The notes below the pieces were generated by a model, which was not told the DNA's origin, searched no databases, and saw nothing but the letters and a program-made list of their open reading frames with translations. Shown piece by piece: positions 1 to 8,254 of a DNA stretch of 64,000 nucleotides. How positions within the stretch are numbered: position 1 is the stretch's first letter; each line of letters starts with the position of its first letter. The DNA is from Streptomyces sp. NBRC 110035 (GTDB lineage: Bacteria; Actinomycetota; Actinomycetes; Streptomycetales; Streptomycetaceae): positions 116,953 to 180,952 of the forward strand of contig NZ_BBNN01000019.1 in assembly GCF_000829695.1 (NCBI RefSeq), given 5' to 3'. The position numbers were made by a program, and so were the translations under genes.

Positions 1-25
1 GGGCGCCCGCGTGCAGTGCCGGCCG

Positions 26-319
26 TCAGGTGAGCGGCGGGCCCGGCTCCGGGTTCGGCACGGGTTCCGGGCCCGGCGGAATCGGCGAGGGCGACGGTTC
101 GGGCGGCCCCGGCGTCGGCGGCGGACCGGGAACGGGCGGCCCCGGGGCCGGCGGGCCCGGCGTCGGCGGCGGGGGCGTCGGTGCCGGGCCGGGGGGCGGC
201 TCCGGGAGCGGGACCGGGTCGGGGTGGGGAGGCTGAGGAGCCGGGCCCGGGGCGGGTCCCGGCGGAACCGGATCCGGTGCGGGTCCGGGTGGGGCGGGGT
301 CCGGGTGGGGTTGCGTCAT
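26..319 (-). CDS. proline-rich low-complexity ORF, uncertain
   Basis: The 97-residue reading frame is about half proline, with runs of PGP, PAP and PTPGPP, and starts MTQPHPDPAPP. The DNA is a G/C-only repetitive stretch, so open frames arise easily by chance. No domain is recognisable. It could be a small proline-rich protein or the remnant of a linker. There is no clear ribosome binding site, and the next gene on the strand ends about 125 bases upstream of it. Existence as a gene is doubtful. Confidence 0.3.
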   Translation of the reverse strand: MTQPHPDPAPPGPAPDPVPPGPAPGPAPQPPHPDPVPLPEPPPGPAPTPPPPTPGPPAPGPPVPGPPPTPGPPEPSPSPIPPGPEPVPNPEPGPPLT

Positions 320-444
320 GGCGGTGTCCTCCGGCCAGTCGGTCGGCCTCGGCTCTGGTGTGTCGGCTCTGGGCTACTCCCCCGCCTACCCGATGGCCGC
401 GTCCCCAGTCACCCGCCCGCCTGAAGGGGGAGACCCGGGTGGCG

Positions 445-1095
445 CTACCGGCGCCCCACCCTCTCCGCGCCCGCCGCGAGTCCCGCCCGCGGGCTGGACA
501 GCACCGGGACGGTGGTCGTGGTGAGGCGCTCCGCCGGGGCCATCGAGGCCTGGGCGAGCACGATCACGTCGGCGCCGGTGACGGCGTCGGCCGTGGCGGC
601 GACCTGCCGCGCGTACGCCTTTGGGTCGCCCGCCTCGAAGCGGGCCCAGGCGCCCTCGACCAGCAGGGTGCGTACCTCGACGGGGCGGCCGGCGCGGTGT
701 GCCTCCTCCACGACGAGTGCGGCCGTCGGCCCGAGCGTGCTCGCCAGGGCGGCGAGGACGGTCACACGCGGCCCGGCGGTCACGGCCGCGCGCGCCATCG
801 GCCGGTCGACCCGCAGCACCGGCACACCGATCCGGTCGGCCGACGCCTCCGCGACCGAGCCGATGGTCGAGCACGTGCACAGCACGGCCCGAGCACCCGC
901 GGCGACGGCCTCCCGCAGCCTCGCCCGTACGTCGTGGGCCACGGCCTCGGGCCCCTCCGCACGGGCCCGGACCAGCAGCTCCTCGTCGACGAGGTGCCGC
1001 AGCTCCAGCTCCGGACGGGTGTCGTCGCGCAGGGCGTCGAAGACCGGGACGTGGACAGGCGAGGTGTGCAGGAGGGCGAGCACGGGGGCGTCCAA
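445..1095 (-). CDS. Asp/Glu/hydantoin racemase-family protein
   Basis: About 216 residues, beginning LDAPVLALLHTSPVHVPVF and running to ERVGRR. The fold signature is an alternating alpha/beta sequence with the cysteine motif LCTCSTIGSVAE near one third of the length, as in the Asp/Glu racemase family (PF01177). The second catalytic cysteine expected late in true racemases appears replaced (IVLAQASMAP), so a single-cysteine chemistry, as in arylmalonate decarboxylase relatives, is possible. The start is taken as TTG at 1095, a few bases after the stop of the upstream GNAT-like gene. GTG at 1083 is an alternative. The longer frame reaching 1449 is artefactual because it overlaps the GNAT-like gene. 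Confidence 0.75.
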   Translation of the reverse strand: MDAPVLALLHTSPVHVPVFDALRDDTRPELELRHLVDEELLVRARAEGPEAVAHDVRARLREAVAAGARAVLCTCSTIGSVAEASADRIGVPVLRVDRPMARAAVTAGPRVTVLAALASTLGPTAALVVEEAHRAGRPVEVRTLLVEGAWARFEAGDPKAYARQVAATADAVTGADVIVLAQASMAPAERLTTTTVPVLSSPRAGLAAGAERVGRR

Positions 1096-1099
1096 CGGC

Positions 1100-1453
1100 T
1101 CAGAAGCGCTCGGGACGCGCCGCCGGCCACTGCGTCGCCGTCCGGATCGGATCCGGGAGGACGGCCGGGGCCCGGCCTGGGTGACGTGCGGCCCACTGGG
1201 GGACGTACGGGCAGAGCGGGGCGACCACGACGCCCTCGTGGGCGGCGATGGCGTACAGCCCGCCCGCCGGGGAACCCGCGATGCCCTTGCCCTCGTGGGC
1301 GGGCCCGACAGCGGTGTGCGCCGGCACGAGTGCGCGCTCGGGGGATTCGAGGACGACGTACTCGACGATCCGGCCGACGGCCTCGCCGCCCTCGCCCGCC
1401 ACCGCTTCCGGACGGCCCGCCGCCCTGTCGTCGCGGATCCCGATGTCACTCAT
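1100..1453 (-). CDS. GNAT-like N-acetyltransferase, YidJ type
   Basis: A 117-residue protein starting MSDIGIRDDRAAGRPEAV. The order 'VGRIVEYVVLESPERALVPAHT', then 'HEGKGIAG' and a C-terminal 'PLCPYVPQWAARHP', is that of the short GCN5-related acetyltransferases of the YidJ/COG2388 type. There the GKGI segment is the acetyl-CoA pyrophosphate loop and CPY/F the conserved end. The substrate is unknown. ATG 1453 is preferred to GTG 1459, but neither has a strong ribosome binding site. The downstream racemase-family gene starts 4 bases after the stop, so the two are probably co-transcribed. Confidence 0.7.
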   Translation of the reverse strand: MSDIGIRDDRAAGRPEAVAGEGGEAVGRIVEYVVLESPERALVPAHTAVGPAHEGKGIAGSPAGGLYAIAAHEGVVVAPLCPYVPQWAARHPGRAPAVLPDPIRTATQWPAARPERF

Positions 1454-1529
1454 GAACACGCCACGCCCCTGCCGCTGTCCGTCACGGGTACCACCGTGCG
1501 ACTGCCACCGCCCGCTCCGGTCATGTCTC

Positions 1530-1949
1530 TCAGACCGTGGCGGCCTGTGGGCTGCGCTCCTGGTCCGACCCCGGCACCGGTGCGGACGGGTCGGCTCCCA
1601 GGGCGACGATGCGGTTGTCGCGGTCCACGTGCACCACCCGGGGTTCCAGCGCCCGCGCCTCGGCGTCGGTCACCTGAGCGTAACTGATGATGATCACCAG
1701 GTCCCCGGGGTGGACGAGATGCGCGGCGGCCCCGTTGATCCCGACGACACCCGAGCCGCGCTCCCCCTCGATGACGTACGTCTCCAGCCGGGCCCCGTTG
1801 GTGATGTCGACGATGTGCACGAGCTCACCGGGCAGCAGATCAGCGGCGTCGAGCAGATCGGCGTCGATCGTCACGGATCCCACGTAGTGCAGGTCGGCCT
1901 GGGTGACGGTGGCGCGGTGGATCTTGGACTTGATCAAAGTTCGCAGCAC
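1530..1949 (-). CDS. panD: aspartate 1-decarboxylase precursor
   Basis: PanD makes beta-alanine from L-aspartate for pantothenate and CoA synthesis. The 139-residue proenzyme shows the conserved start [16 protein letters not shown], the self-cleavage site Y22-V-G24-S25 where Ser25 becomes the pyruvoyl group, and the later [12 protein letters not shown] and [13 protein letters not shown] segments. The GTG start at 1949 is supported by AGGAG seven bases upstream. Length matches the family (about 126-139). It lies alone 76 bases upstream of the GNAT-like gene on the same strand. Confidence 0.95.
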   Translation of the reverse strand: MLRTLIKSKIHRATVTQADLHYVGSVTIDADLLDAADLLPGELVHIVDITNGARLETYVIEGERGSGVVGINGAAAHLVHPGDLVIIISYAQVTDAEARALEPRVVHVDRDNRIVALGADPSAPVPGSDQERSPQAATV

Positions 1950-2372
1950 TTTAGACTCCTAGAAGACGGCTCCCCGCCAGCTTTCTGCAGGTCAGGGGCG
2001 TTGCTCACTGTACACCGGCACTCTTCACACTCGAAGATTCTGAGGAACATCGATCCCACTGGGCAAGAAGGTTCTCCACCTGCGCTTCCGCGTAGAATCA
2101 GGCTGTTTTGCCATCGCCGTCCAAGGAGCCGCTCGAGCACCTGCCTCGGAGTGTGCGAGGACTCATGCTGACCAGATGCCAGGCTCCCGACCGTGACCGG
2201 TCGATCGCGATCGCTACCACCTGGTGGGCAGCTGCGTTCCGGCCGCCTGCCCAGACTGCTACTCCAAGCCGCAAGGCAACGACAAGGAGAAGGAAGTGGA
2301 AAAACCCGAGCCGCAGAACGTCCCGCTGCACGTCTCGACAACAACCGGCGCCCCCCGAGTGATGACAGCAGG
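1950..2372. other. non-coding stretch upstream of panD
   Basis: About 420 bases, less G+C rich than the neighbours, hold the panD promoter region on the minus strand. A short plus-strand open frame (about 2200-2418) encodes a lysine/glutamate-rich segment with CPDC but has no convincing start. I see no RNA gene or clear terminator. Confidence 0.4.
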
Positions 2373-2735
2373 ATGTTCGTCGAGGTACAGCGCGCGGATA
2401 CGAAAGCGACAGCACTGAGTGGAGTAACCGGTGCCCTACTTGCGATCACTGCAGGGACGGCACTGTCCACACCGGTGAACTCGTCGCGCATGCTCAGCGT
2501 GGCTGTGGCGCTGGTGGGCGCACTGCTCGGGGCAGCCCTGGTATCGGCACTGATGGCCCTCCGCCCCATCTTCCCGAAGGACGACGGGCTCGTTTGGCGT
2601 GAGGAGTTCGTCGGCGGAGGCAGCGGAAGCAGGCACTCGCCGGCAGCCCTCCCGCCACGTCCGGTGAACTGCACCGCCCTGGTCGGTCCGGGCGCCGGTC
2701 CGGCACTGGGATCGCTCCTGCGCGGCCGACGCTGA
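2373..2735 (+). pseudogene. truncated DUF5706 (Pycsar-effector-like) membrane protein
   Basis: The frame from ATG 2373 gives MFVEVQRADTKATALSGVTG followed by two hydrophobic segments, GALLAITAGTALS and a longer one around LVGALLGAALVSALMALRP. The EVQRADTKA start followed by two membrane spans is typical of the Streptomyces DUF5706/Pycsar effector family. Members I know continue with a soluble part and a third C-terminal span. Here homology stops near FPKDDGLVWREEF and the remaining 40 residues look random. I infer a 3'-truncated copy. No nucleotide cyclase is adjacent. It could still be a short functional membrane protein. Confidence 0.5.
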
Positions 2736-2766
2736 GGGTGTTGGCCACACGTCCGGTCCGCCCCGT

Positions 2767-4032
2767 TCAGGTCACCGGGCCCGTGGTGGGCGGTGCCGGA
2801 TCGTAGGCGGCCTGTTCGGTGAGGTCGCGCAGGCGCGTTGCGGCGGTGAGCATGTCCCGGTGGCTGGTGTAGAGGGCGTTGACGCCGAAGCGGAGCAGGT
2901 CGGGCGCGCGCATGTCCGCGATGACCCCGACCTCCGCGAGGGCGGCGGCCAGACCGCGGGCGTGGGCGTGGGCGTGGCGGAGGGTGACCTGGCTGCCGCG
3001 GCGGCCGGGTTCGGCCGGGGTGACGGGGGTGAAGCCCAGAGGGGTCAGGAGTTCGTCCGCGCAGCGCAGGAAGAAGCACGTCAGCGACAGGCTCTTGGTA
3101 CGGAGCCGGGCCAGGTCGACGCCGTCGAAGGCGGTGAGGGCCGCTTCCAGGGCGAGCAGGGAGAGGATCGGCGGGGTGCCGATGCGGGCGCGGGCGATGC
3201 CGGGGGCAGGCGTGTAGGAGTCGGCCAGGGCGAAGGGATCGGCGTGGCCGGTCCAGCCCGGCAACGGGGTTTCCAGCGTGGTGTGGTGGCGTCGGGCGAC
3301 GTAGAGGAAGGCGGGAGCGCCGGGGCCGCCGGAGAGGAACTTGTAGCCGCAGCCGACCGCCAGGTCCACGCCCAGGCCGTCGACGTCCAGGGGCAGGGCG
3401 CCGGCGGCGTGGCACAGATCCCACAGCGCCAGGGCCCCGGCGTCCTGCGCGGCCCGGGTCAGCGTCCGCATGTCGTACAGCTCGCCGGTGCGGTAGTCGA
3501 CGGGCGAGTAGCTGACGACGGCGACCCGTTCACCCTCGGCGGCGAGGAAGTCCGGAAGGTCCCCCGGGCGCACGTGCCGGACCTCCAGGTCGCGGCGGCG
3601 GGCGACCGCGTCGGCGAGGTAGCGGTCGGTCGGGAAGTGCCCGGGGTCGGTGACCAGCAGCGGGCGGTCCGGGCGGAGGGCGGCGGCGGCGTCGAGGGCG
3701 GTGAACAGCTGCACGCTGGTGGAGTCGCCCGCGATCGTCTGCCCCGGCGCCGCCCCGATGAGCCTTCCGACGGCGTCGCCGACGCGCAGCGGCGCCTCCC
3801 ACCAGCCGGCCGCGTTCCAGGAGCCGATGAGTCCGGTCGCCCACTGGCGCCGTACGACGTCGTCCAGGGCCGCCGGCACGGCTGCGGGCAGCGGGCCCAG
3901 GGAGTTGCCGTCGAGGTACACGACGTCCGGCGGGAGCAGGAAGCGGGCCCGGAGGTCGGCCAGGGTGTCGTCGGCGTCCAGCCGTGCGGCCTGCTCGTGC
4001 AGGGTGGCGGTTGCGGAGAGTGCGGTGGTCAT
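2767..4032 (-). CDS. antP: kynureninase, antimycin pathway (AntP)
   Basis: PLP enzyme cleaving kynurenine to anthranilate, the precursor of the 3-formamidosalicylate starter of antimycin. The 421-residue protein has the kynureninase order: YLDGNSLGPLP near residue 40, the aspartate in LWDLCHAAG (D205) that pairs with the PLP ring nitrogen, and the PLP-binding lysine K231 in CGYKFLSGGPGAP. Its ATG overlaps the stop of antO by four bases (ATGA), so it is the last cistron of the antH-P operon. Only some antimycin clusters carry antP; in others a housekeeping enzyme is thought to serve. Confidence 0.93.
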   Translation of the reverse strand: MTTALSATATLHEQAARLDADDTLADLRARFLLPPDVVYLDGNSLGPLPAAVPAALDDVVRRQWATGLIGSWNAAGWWEAPLRVGDAVGRLIGAAPGQTIAGDSTSVQLFTALDAAAALRPDRPLLVTDPGHFPTDRYLADAVARRRDLEVRHVRPGDLPDFLAAEGERVAVVSYSPVDYRTGELYDMRTLTRAAQDAGALALWDLCHAAGALPLDVDGLGVDLAVGCGYKFLSGGPGAPAFLYVARRHHTTLETPLPGWTGHADPFALADSYTPAPGIARARIGTPPILSLLALEAALTAFDGVDLARLRTKSLSLTCFFLRCADELLTPLGFTPVTPAEPGRRGSQVTLRHAHAHARGLAAALAEVGVIADMRAPDLLRFGVNALYTSHRDMLTAATRLRDLTEQAAYDPAPPTTGPVT

Positions 4033-4877
4033 CGATGTGCGGCCTCCTCGTCCGCGCGGCCGGCGTCCGCTGGGAAGTGGGCGGCCGCCATGTCCCGGAG
4101 GGTGTCGGCGACCGCGCGGGCGCCGGGTGCCCCGGGTTCGACGAGGGTGTAGTGGCCGGTGCCGGGCAGGACGACCGTCCTGAGGTCCTGGTGCGCGGCC
4201 GTGTAATCGCTGAACTGCGTGAGGGGGACCTCCTCGTCCGCGGAGCCGTGCAGGAGCACGGTGGGCACGCCCGTGGTCCCCGTGCCGCGCAGCAGGGTGA
4301 GGGGGTCGACCTCGGGCAAGCGGGCCGTGAAGTGCTCCTCGCCGCCGAGGAGTTGCAGGGCGGCGTCATCGCTGAGGCGGTCGCGGCGGGTGGCGGTGAG
4401 GTCGGTGATCGGGGCGAGGGCGAGCACGCTCGTCGGCAGGGTGCGGGTGTGCCAGCGGGAGGCGGGCGGCAGCAGGCCCCGGGCGGCGCACCACAGGGCC
4501 AGGTGGCCGCCGGAGCAGTGGCCTGCCAGGACGTAGGGGCGGCCTTCGGGCAGCGTGTCGACGATGCGGGCGATGTCGTCGAAGGTCTCGGGGTAGCCGC
4601 CCGCACCGCCGGACCGTCTGAAGCCCGGGAGCAGCACATGGAACCCCTGCGTGGACAGCCAGTCCGCGAAGGGGGTCAGGTGCATCCGGTCGTAGCGCCA
4701 GTAGCCGCCGTGCAGGAGGATCACCAGCGGGGCGTTCGGGTCCTCGGACGGCCAGGCGTCGTAGGACTGGTGGGGGTGGTCGCCGTAGCGGCCGTGCACC
4801 GGGGCCAGGACCGGCTTCAGGCTCAGGACCCGTCGCTCCTCCTCGGCCGCGAAGGCGGAGATCGGCCTAGAGGTCAC
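4029..4877 (-). CDS. antO: alpha/beta hydrolase AntO (formyl-group enzyme)
   Basis: A 282-residue alpha/beta hydrolase with the oxyanion motif HGGYWR at 56-61, the nucleophile elbow GHCSGGH (S122), and late acid and histidine residues in GSADEEVP and GTGHYTL. By sequence it resembles arylformamidases. In the antimycin literature AntO is assigned to N-formylation of 3-aminosalicylate. It could also hydrolyse N-formylkynurenine, since no other formamidase is in the cluster. The start overlaps the end of antN by 11 bases, so translation is coupled. The role is inferred from cluster position. Confidence 0.85.
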   Translation of the reverse strand: MTSRPISAFAAEEERRVLSLKPVLAPVHGRYGDHPHQSYDAWPSEDPNAPLVILLHGGYWRYDRMHLTPFADWLSTQGFHVLLPGFRRSGGAGGYPETFDDIARIVDTLPEGRPYVLAGHCSGGHLALWCAARGLLPPASRWHTRTLPTSVLALAPITDLTATRRDRLSDDAALQLLGGEEHFTARLPEVDPLTLLRGTGTTGVPTVLLHGSADEEVPLTQFSDYTAAHQDLRTVVLPGTGHYTLVEPGAPGARAVADTLRDMAAAHFPADAGRADEEAAHR

Positions 4878-5715
4878 CGCGCACCTCCCACAGTTCGGGA
4901 AAGACCGGCCGGGCCGCGCGCTGTTCGAGCCAGGCGAGCCCGGCGGATCCGGCGCTGCCCGGTTTGGCTCCCATGGCGCGGCGGACCACCAGGACGTGGT
5001 CGAACCGCCAGCGGGTGACGAGTTCGGCGATGTCGGTGAGCAGTTCGCCCAGGGCGAGGTGGGGGTGGTGCCGCGGACCGGCGTAGACGTTCCTCCACGC
5101 CTCCACCACGCCGGGGTCTGCGTCGTAGGGGCGAGTCACGTCCCGTTCGCGGACGTGGGCCGGGACCGGCAGTCCCTGGCGGTGGAGGTGGGCCAGCACG
5201 TCGTCGTACAGGGACGGTTCGCGGTAGGTCTCGGCGAGCGCCTCGTGGACGGCCGGGTCGCCGCGGTGGGCGCGCAGCAGCCCGGCGGACTTGTCGCCGA
5301 GGAGGAACTCCATGTGCCGGTACATCGCCGACTGGAAGCCCGAGGCCCGGCCGAACGCGGCCCTGAAGCCGTTGAACTGGGCAGGCGTCAGGGCGGCGAT
5401 GGGCTCCCAGGCGCCGCTCAGAGCGGTCAGCGCGCGGCGGCTGCGCACCAGCGCGTCCATGGCGGCGGGCAGGTCGTCCTTGGCGAGGGCGACCTTGCCG
5501 GTGCGCCACTCGTGCACGATCAGGGTGAACCACAGCTCCATCACCTGGGTGGTGACGAGGAAGCCCATCTCGTCCGGGGCCTCGGTGAGCGGGTGCTGCA
5601 GCGTGTTGAGGACCGAGGCGCGCACATACGTGTCGTAGGGGCTGGCGCCCTCGAAGGGGCAGGTCAGGGTGGAGTCGGTGGCCGGTGCGTCGAGGGTGGT
5701 CGTGCGGTCGTTCAT
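4867..5715 (-). CDS. antN: pathway tryptophan 2,3-dioxygenase (AntN)
   Basis: Haem dioxygenase opening the indole ring of tryptophan to N-formylkynurenine, the first step towards the antimycin starter unit. The proximal histidine lies in RWRFDHVLVVRR, the substrate-carboxylate region in GFQSAMYRHMEFLLGDK, and the C-terminal PGSAGSAGLAWL loop matches the family's GTGGSSG loop. The position of the distal histidine (His55 of the Xanthomonas enzyme) reads FLVTTQ, so it is Thr56 here. ATG 5715 is chosen because GGGAG lies six bases upstream; the longer frame runs into antM. 282 residues is normal length. Confidence 0.93.
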   Translation of the reverse strand: MNDRTTTLDAPATDSTLTCPFEGASPYDTYVRASVLNTLQHPLTEAPDEMGFLVTTQVMELWFTLIVHEWRTGKVALAKDDLPAAMDALVRSRRALTALSGAWEPIAALTPAQFNGFRAAFGRASGFQSAMYRHMEFLLGDKSAGLLRAHRGDPAVHEALAETYREPSLYDDVLAHLHRQGLPVPAHVRERDVTRPYDADPGVVEAWRNVYAGPRHHPHLALGELLTDIAELVTRWRFDHVLVVRRAMGAKPGSAGSAGLAWLEQRAARPVFPELWEVRGDL

Positions 5716-5740
5716 CACATCTCCCAGGAGTGCGTAGGGG

Positions 5741-6517
5741 TCACACACCGAGGTGGGCGCCGCCGGAGGCGTCGATCCACTGGCCGGTCACCCAGCGGGC
5801 GTCGTCGCTCGCGACGAAGGAGACGACGTCCGCGATGTCCACCGGGTCGCCGAGCCGGCCGAGCGTGGAGGCCTCGGAGTAGCGGCGGCGGATCTCCGGG
5901 ACGGCGAGGGTGGGGTTGATCTCCGTCTCGGTGTAACCGGGTGCGACGGCGTTGACGGTGATGCCCCGCGGGCCGAGCTCCTGGGCCAGGGAGAGGGTGA
6001 GGTGGTCAAGGGCGGCCTTGGTCATGGTGTAGGAGACGATCGCCGGGAAGGCGACGCGGGTCGCGACGGAGGAGATGTTGACGATCCTGCCGCCGTCCCG
6101 CAGGCGGTCCAGTCCGCGCTGGATGATGAAGAACGGCGCCTTGGCGTTGATGGCGAAGACGCGGTCGTAGTCGGCCTCCGTCACCTGGGCGATCGGGCGG
6201 GGGACGGTGATGCCCGCGTTGTTGACGAGGATGTCCAGGCCCGCCGGGGCGTCCTGCTGCGCCAGGGCCTCGTCGAAGGCGGACCACAGGGTGTCGGCGT
6301 CGCCGGGGACGCCGAGTTCGGCGTGGACGGGGAAGGCGCGGCCGCCGTCGGCCTGGATCTCCTTGACGGTCCGTTCGGCTGCCGTCAGGTCGTGGCCGTA
6401 GTGGACCGCGACGAGGGCGCCTTCGCGGGCGAGGCGGTGACTGATGGCTCTGCCGATGCCCCGGCTGCCTCCGGTGACCAGGGCGGTCTTCCCCGTGTGG
6501 CGGGCGGTGGCGGTCAT
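5741..6517 (-). CDS. antM: SDR ketoreductase AntM
   Basis: NADPH-type short-chain dehydrogenase of 258 residues: cofactor motif TGGSRGIG at 15-22, NNAG near 99, and catalytic S150, Y163 and K167 (YTMTK). In antimycin biosynthesis a discrete ketoreductase, AntM, reduces the C-8 ketone left by the AntD module, creating the hydroxyl acylated by AntB. GAAGGAG precedes the ATG. It sits between antL (76-base gap) and antN (25-base gap) in the operon. Confidence 0.9.
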   Translation of the reverse strand: MTATARHTGKTALVTGGSRGIGRAISHRLAREGALVAVHYGHDLTAAERTVKEIQADGGRAFPVHAELGVPGDADTLWSAFDEALAQQDAPAGLDILVNNAGITVPRPIAQVTEADYDRVFAINAKAPFFIIQRGLDRLRDGGRIVNISSVATRVAFPAIVSYTMTKAALDHLTLSLAQELGPRGITVNAVAPGYTETEINPTLAVPEIRRRYSEASTLGRLGDPVDIADVVSFVASDDARWVTGQWIDASGGAHLGV

Positions 6518-6593
6518 CGTGGGTCTCCTTCGCTGAGGGGTGGCGTGGCGCTGACGGATCAGGCGTGGAGTCGAACGTGCTCGGGATCGCCGA

Positions 6594-7727
6594 TCAGGCG
6601 TCGAAGTCGAGGGTGATCTCGGGAGTGCGGGGCCTGGCGCGGCAGACGAGCGTGTAGCCGGCGGCGCGGTCGCGTTCGTCCAGGGCGTGCTGGCCGTCCG
6701 CCGTCACCTGTCCGGATACGACCTTCGCGCGGCAGCTGCCGCAGACGCCCTCCCGGCAGGCGTAGGGCACGTCGGGGTGGCTGCGCAGCAGTGCGTCGAG
6801 CAGGACCGGGTCGTCCGGCAGGACGGTGGCGGCACGGCGGCGCCCGTCGAGCAGGGCGGCGACCCGGTACTCCCCCGCCCTCGGCGCCTGCCCGGCCGGC
6901 TCCGGCTCCGGTGGCTGCCTGCCCTCGGCGGTGAACAGCTCCCAGCGGACGAGCGAGGGATCCGCGCCGAGGCCTGCCAGCGCGTGCCGGGCGGTGGCGA
7001 CGAGGCCGGGCGGTCCGCACAGGGCGAACGTGGTGTCCGGGCCCGGCCGGGCGTCCACGGCGGCCAGCAGCCGGCGCACCCCGGACGCGTCCAGCCGCCG
7101 TGCGAGCGGACCGCCCCCACTCCCCCGGTCCTCCCGCGTCAGCACGTACAGGACGGTGAAACGGTCGACGAACTCGTCCTTGACCTCCGCCAGTTCATCG
7201 GCCAGCACGGCGTCGGCGGAGGTGCGCACCGAGTGGACCAGACTGACGCGGCAGGTCGGGTCCCGGCGCAGCGCGTGGGCGGCCATCGGGGCCAGGGGGG
7301 TGATGCCGGTGCCGCCCGCGAGGAGCACGTGATGGGCGCCCGGCAGCCGCGGCAGGGCGAAGGCGCCGGTGGGCGCGGAGAGTTCCAGACGCGCGCCCGG
7401 TACGAGCCGGGTGGTGGCGTACTCGCCGAAGCCGCCCGGGCCGGAGCGTTTGATCACCAGGCGGAGCGCCGAGGGGGCGTGCGGTGGTGGGCAGATCGAG
7501 TAACTGCGGCGCAGTTCGGTGCCGGAGGCCTGCCGGTGCCGGACGACGACGTGCCGACCGGGGTGGTGGGCGAAGACATCGCGCAGGTCGGTGGGCACGT
7601 GCAGGGTGACGGCGACCGTGTCGGCGCTCAGGTGACGGACCTCGCGAACGTCCAGCGGGTGCCAGCCGAAGCGGCGGGGCGGGCCTGCCGGTGCCTCGTC
7701 GAGGAGGGCGGGCGGGGCGGTGTTCAC
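6594..7727 (-). CDS. antL: PaaE-like ferredoxin reductase, oxygenase subunit AntL
   Basis: Electron-transfer component feeding the AntHIJKL di-iron oxygenase. The 377-residue chain has an FAD domain with RSYS at 74-77, an NAD(P) domain with GGTGITP near 138, and a C-terminal plant-type 2Fe-2S domain with cysteines at about 324, 329, 332 and 362 (ACREGVCGSC...LVC). GTG 7727 is preferred because TGAGG lies just upstream; the longer frame overlaps antK. A Gly/Pro-rich linker (PEPEPAGQAP) separates the reductase from the ferredoxin domain. Confidence 0.93.
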   Translation of the reverse strand: MNTAPPALLDEAPAGPPRRFGWHPLDVREVRHLSADTVAVTLHVPTDLRDVFAHHPGRHVVVRHRQASGTELRRSYSICPPPHAPSALRLVIKRSGPGGFGEYATTRLVPGARLELSAPTGAFALPRLPGAHHVLLAGGTGITPLAPMAAHALRRDPTCRVSLVHSVRTSADAVLADELAEVKDEFVDRFTVLYVLTREDRGSGGGPLARRLDASGVRRLLAAVDARPGPDTTFALCGPPGLVATARHALAGLGADPSLVRWELFTAEGRQPPEPEPAGQAPRAGEYRVAALLDGRRRAATVLPDDPVLLDALLRSHPDVPYACREGVCGSCRAKVVSGQVTADGQHALDERDRAAGYTLVCRARPRTPEITLDFDA

Positions 7728-7735
7728 GGTGTGCC

Positions 7736-8254
7736 TCACAGCGCGGTCAGGTGGGGGAAGGGCTCGCGGCACGCGGTGCACCACAGCACCGACTGACAGC
7801 GGGCCGGGCCGAAGGCGCTGTGCGGCCGGGTGGCCCTTGAGCCGCAGTGCGGGCAGGGCACGGCGCCCAGCGCGACGGGGACCGGACTGTCGGGTGCCGG
7901 TGTCACGGGTGGCGCGATGCCGTGCGCGGCGAGGGCGCGCCGCCCCTCGGGGGTGATGCGGTCCGTCGTCCAGGGAGGCGTCAGGACGTGCCGGACGCGG
8001 CCGTCCGGGTGGCCGCAGGAGGTCAGGACCTCCCGCACGGCGGCGGTGATCTCGGGCAGCGCGGGGCAGCCGAGGTAGGTGGGCGTGATCTCCACCTCCA
8101 GCGCGCCGTCGGCGCCGGGGGCGACACGGCCCACCACGCCGAGGTCGCCGAGGCCGATCACCGGCAGTTCCGGGTCCGGGAGCGCGGCCACCCGCTCGCG
8201 CACCTCCTGGGCGGAGCGGCGGGCTGTGACCGGTGCGGGGGTGGGTGCGTTCAC
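7736..8254 (-). CDS. antK: PaaD-like iron-sulfur assembly protein AntK
   Basis: Small DUF59/MIP18-type protein of 172 residues required for maturation of PaaABCE-type oxygenases. The N-terminal half carries DPELPVIGLGDLGVV and YLGCPALPEI. The C-terminal half is a zinc-ribbon-like segment with CPHC and CTAC. GTG 8254 overlaps the TGA of antJ (GTGA), with GGAGG six bases upstream. The stop lies nine bases before antL. Confidence 0.9.
   Translation of the reverse strand: MNAPTPAPVTARRSAQEVRERVAALPDPELPVIGLGDLGVVGRVAPGADGALEVEITPTYLGCPALPEITAAVREVLTSCGHPDGRVRHVLTPPWTTDRITPEGRRALAAHGIAPPVTPAPDSPVPVALGAVPCPHCGSRATRPHSAFGPARCQSVLWCTACREPFPHLTAL

Noticed and set aside
2098..2415. 105-codon minus-strand ORF with a hydrophobic stretch
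   Set aside because: No ribosome binding site, no homology that I recognise, and antisense to the DUF5706 upstream region.
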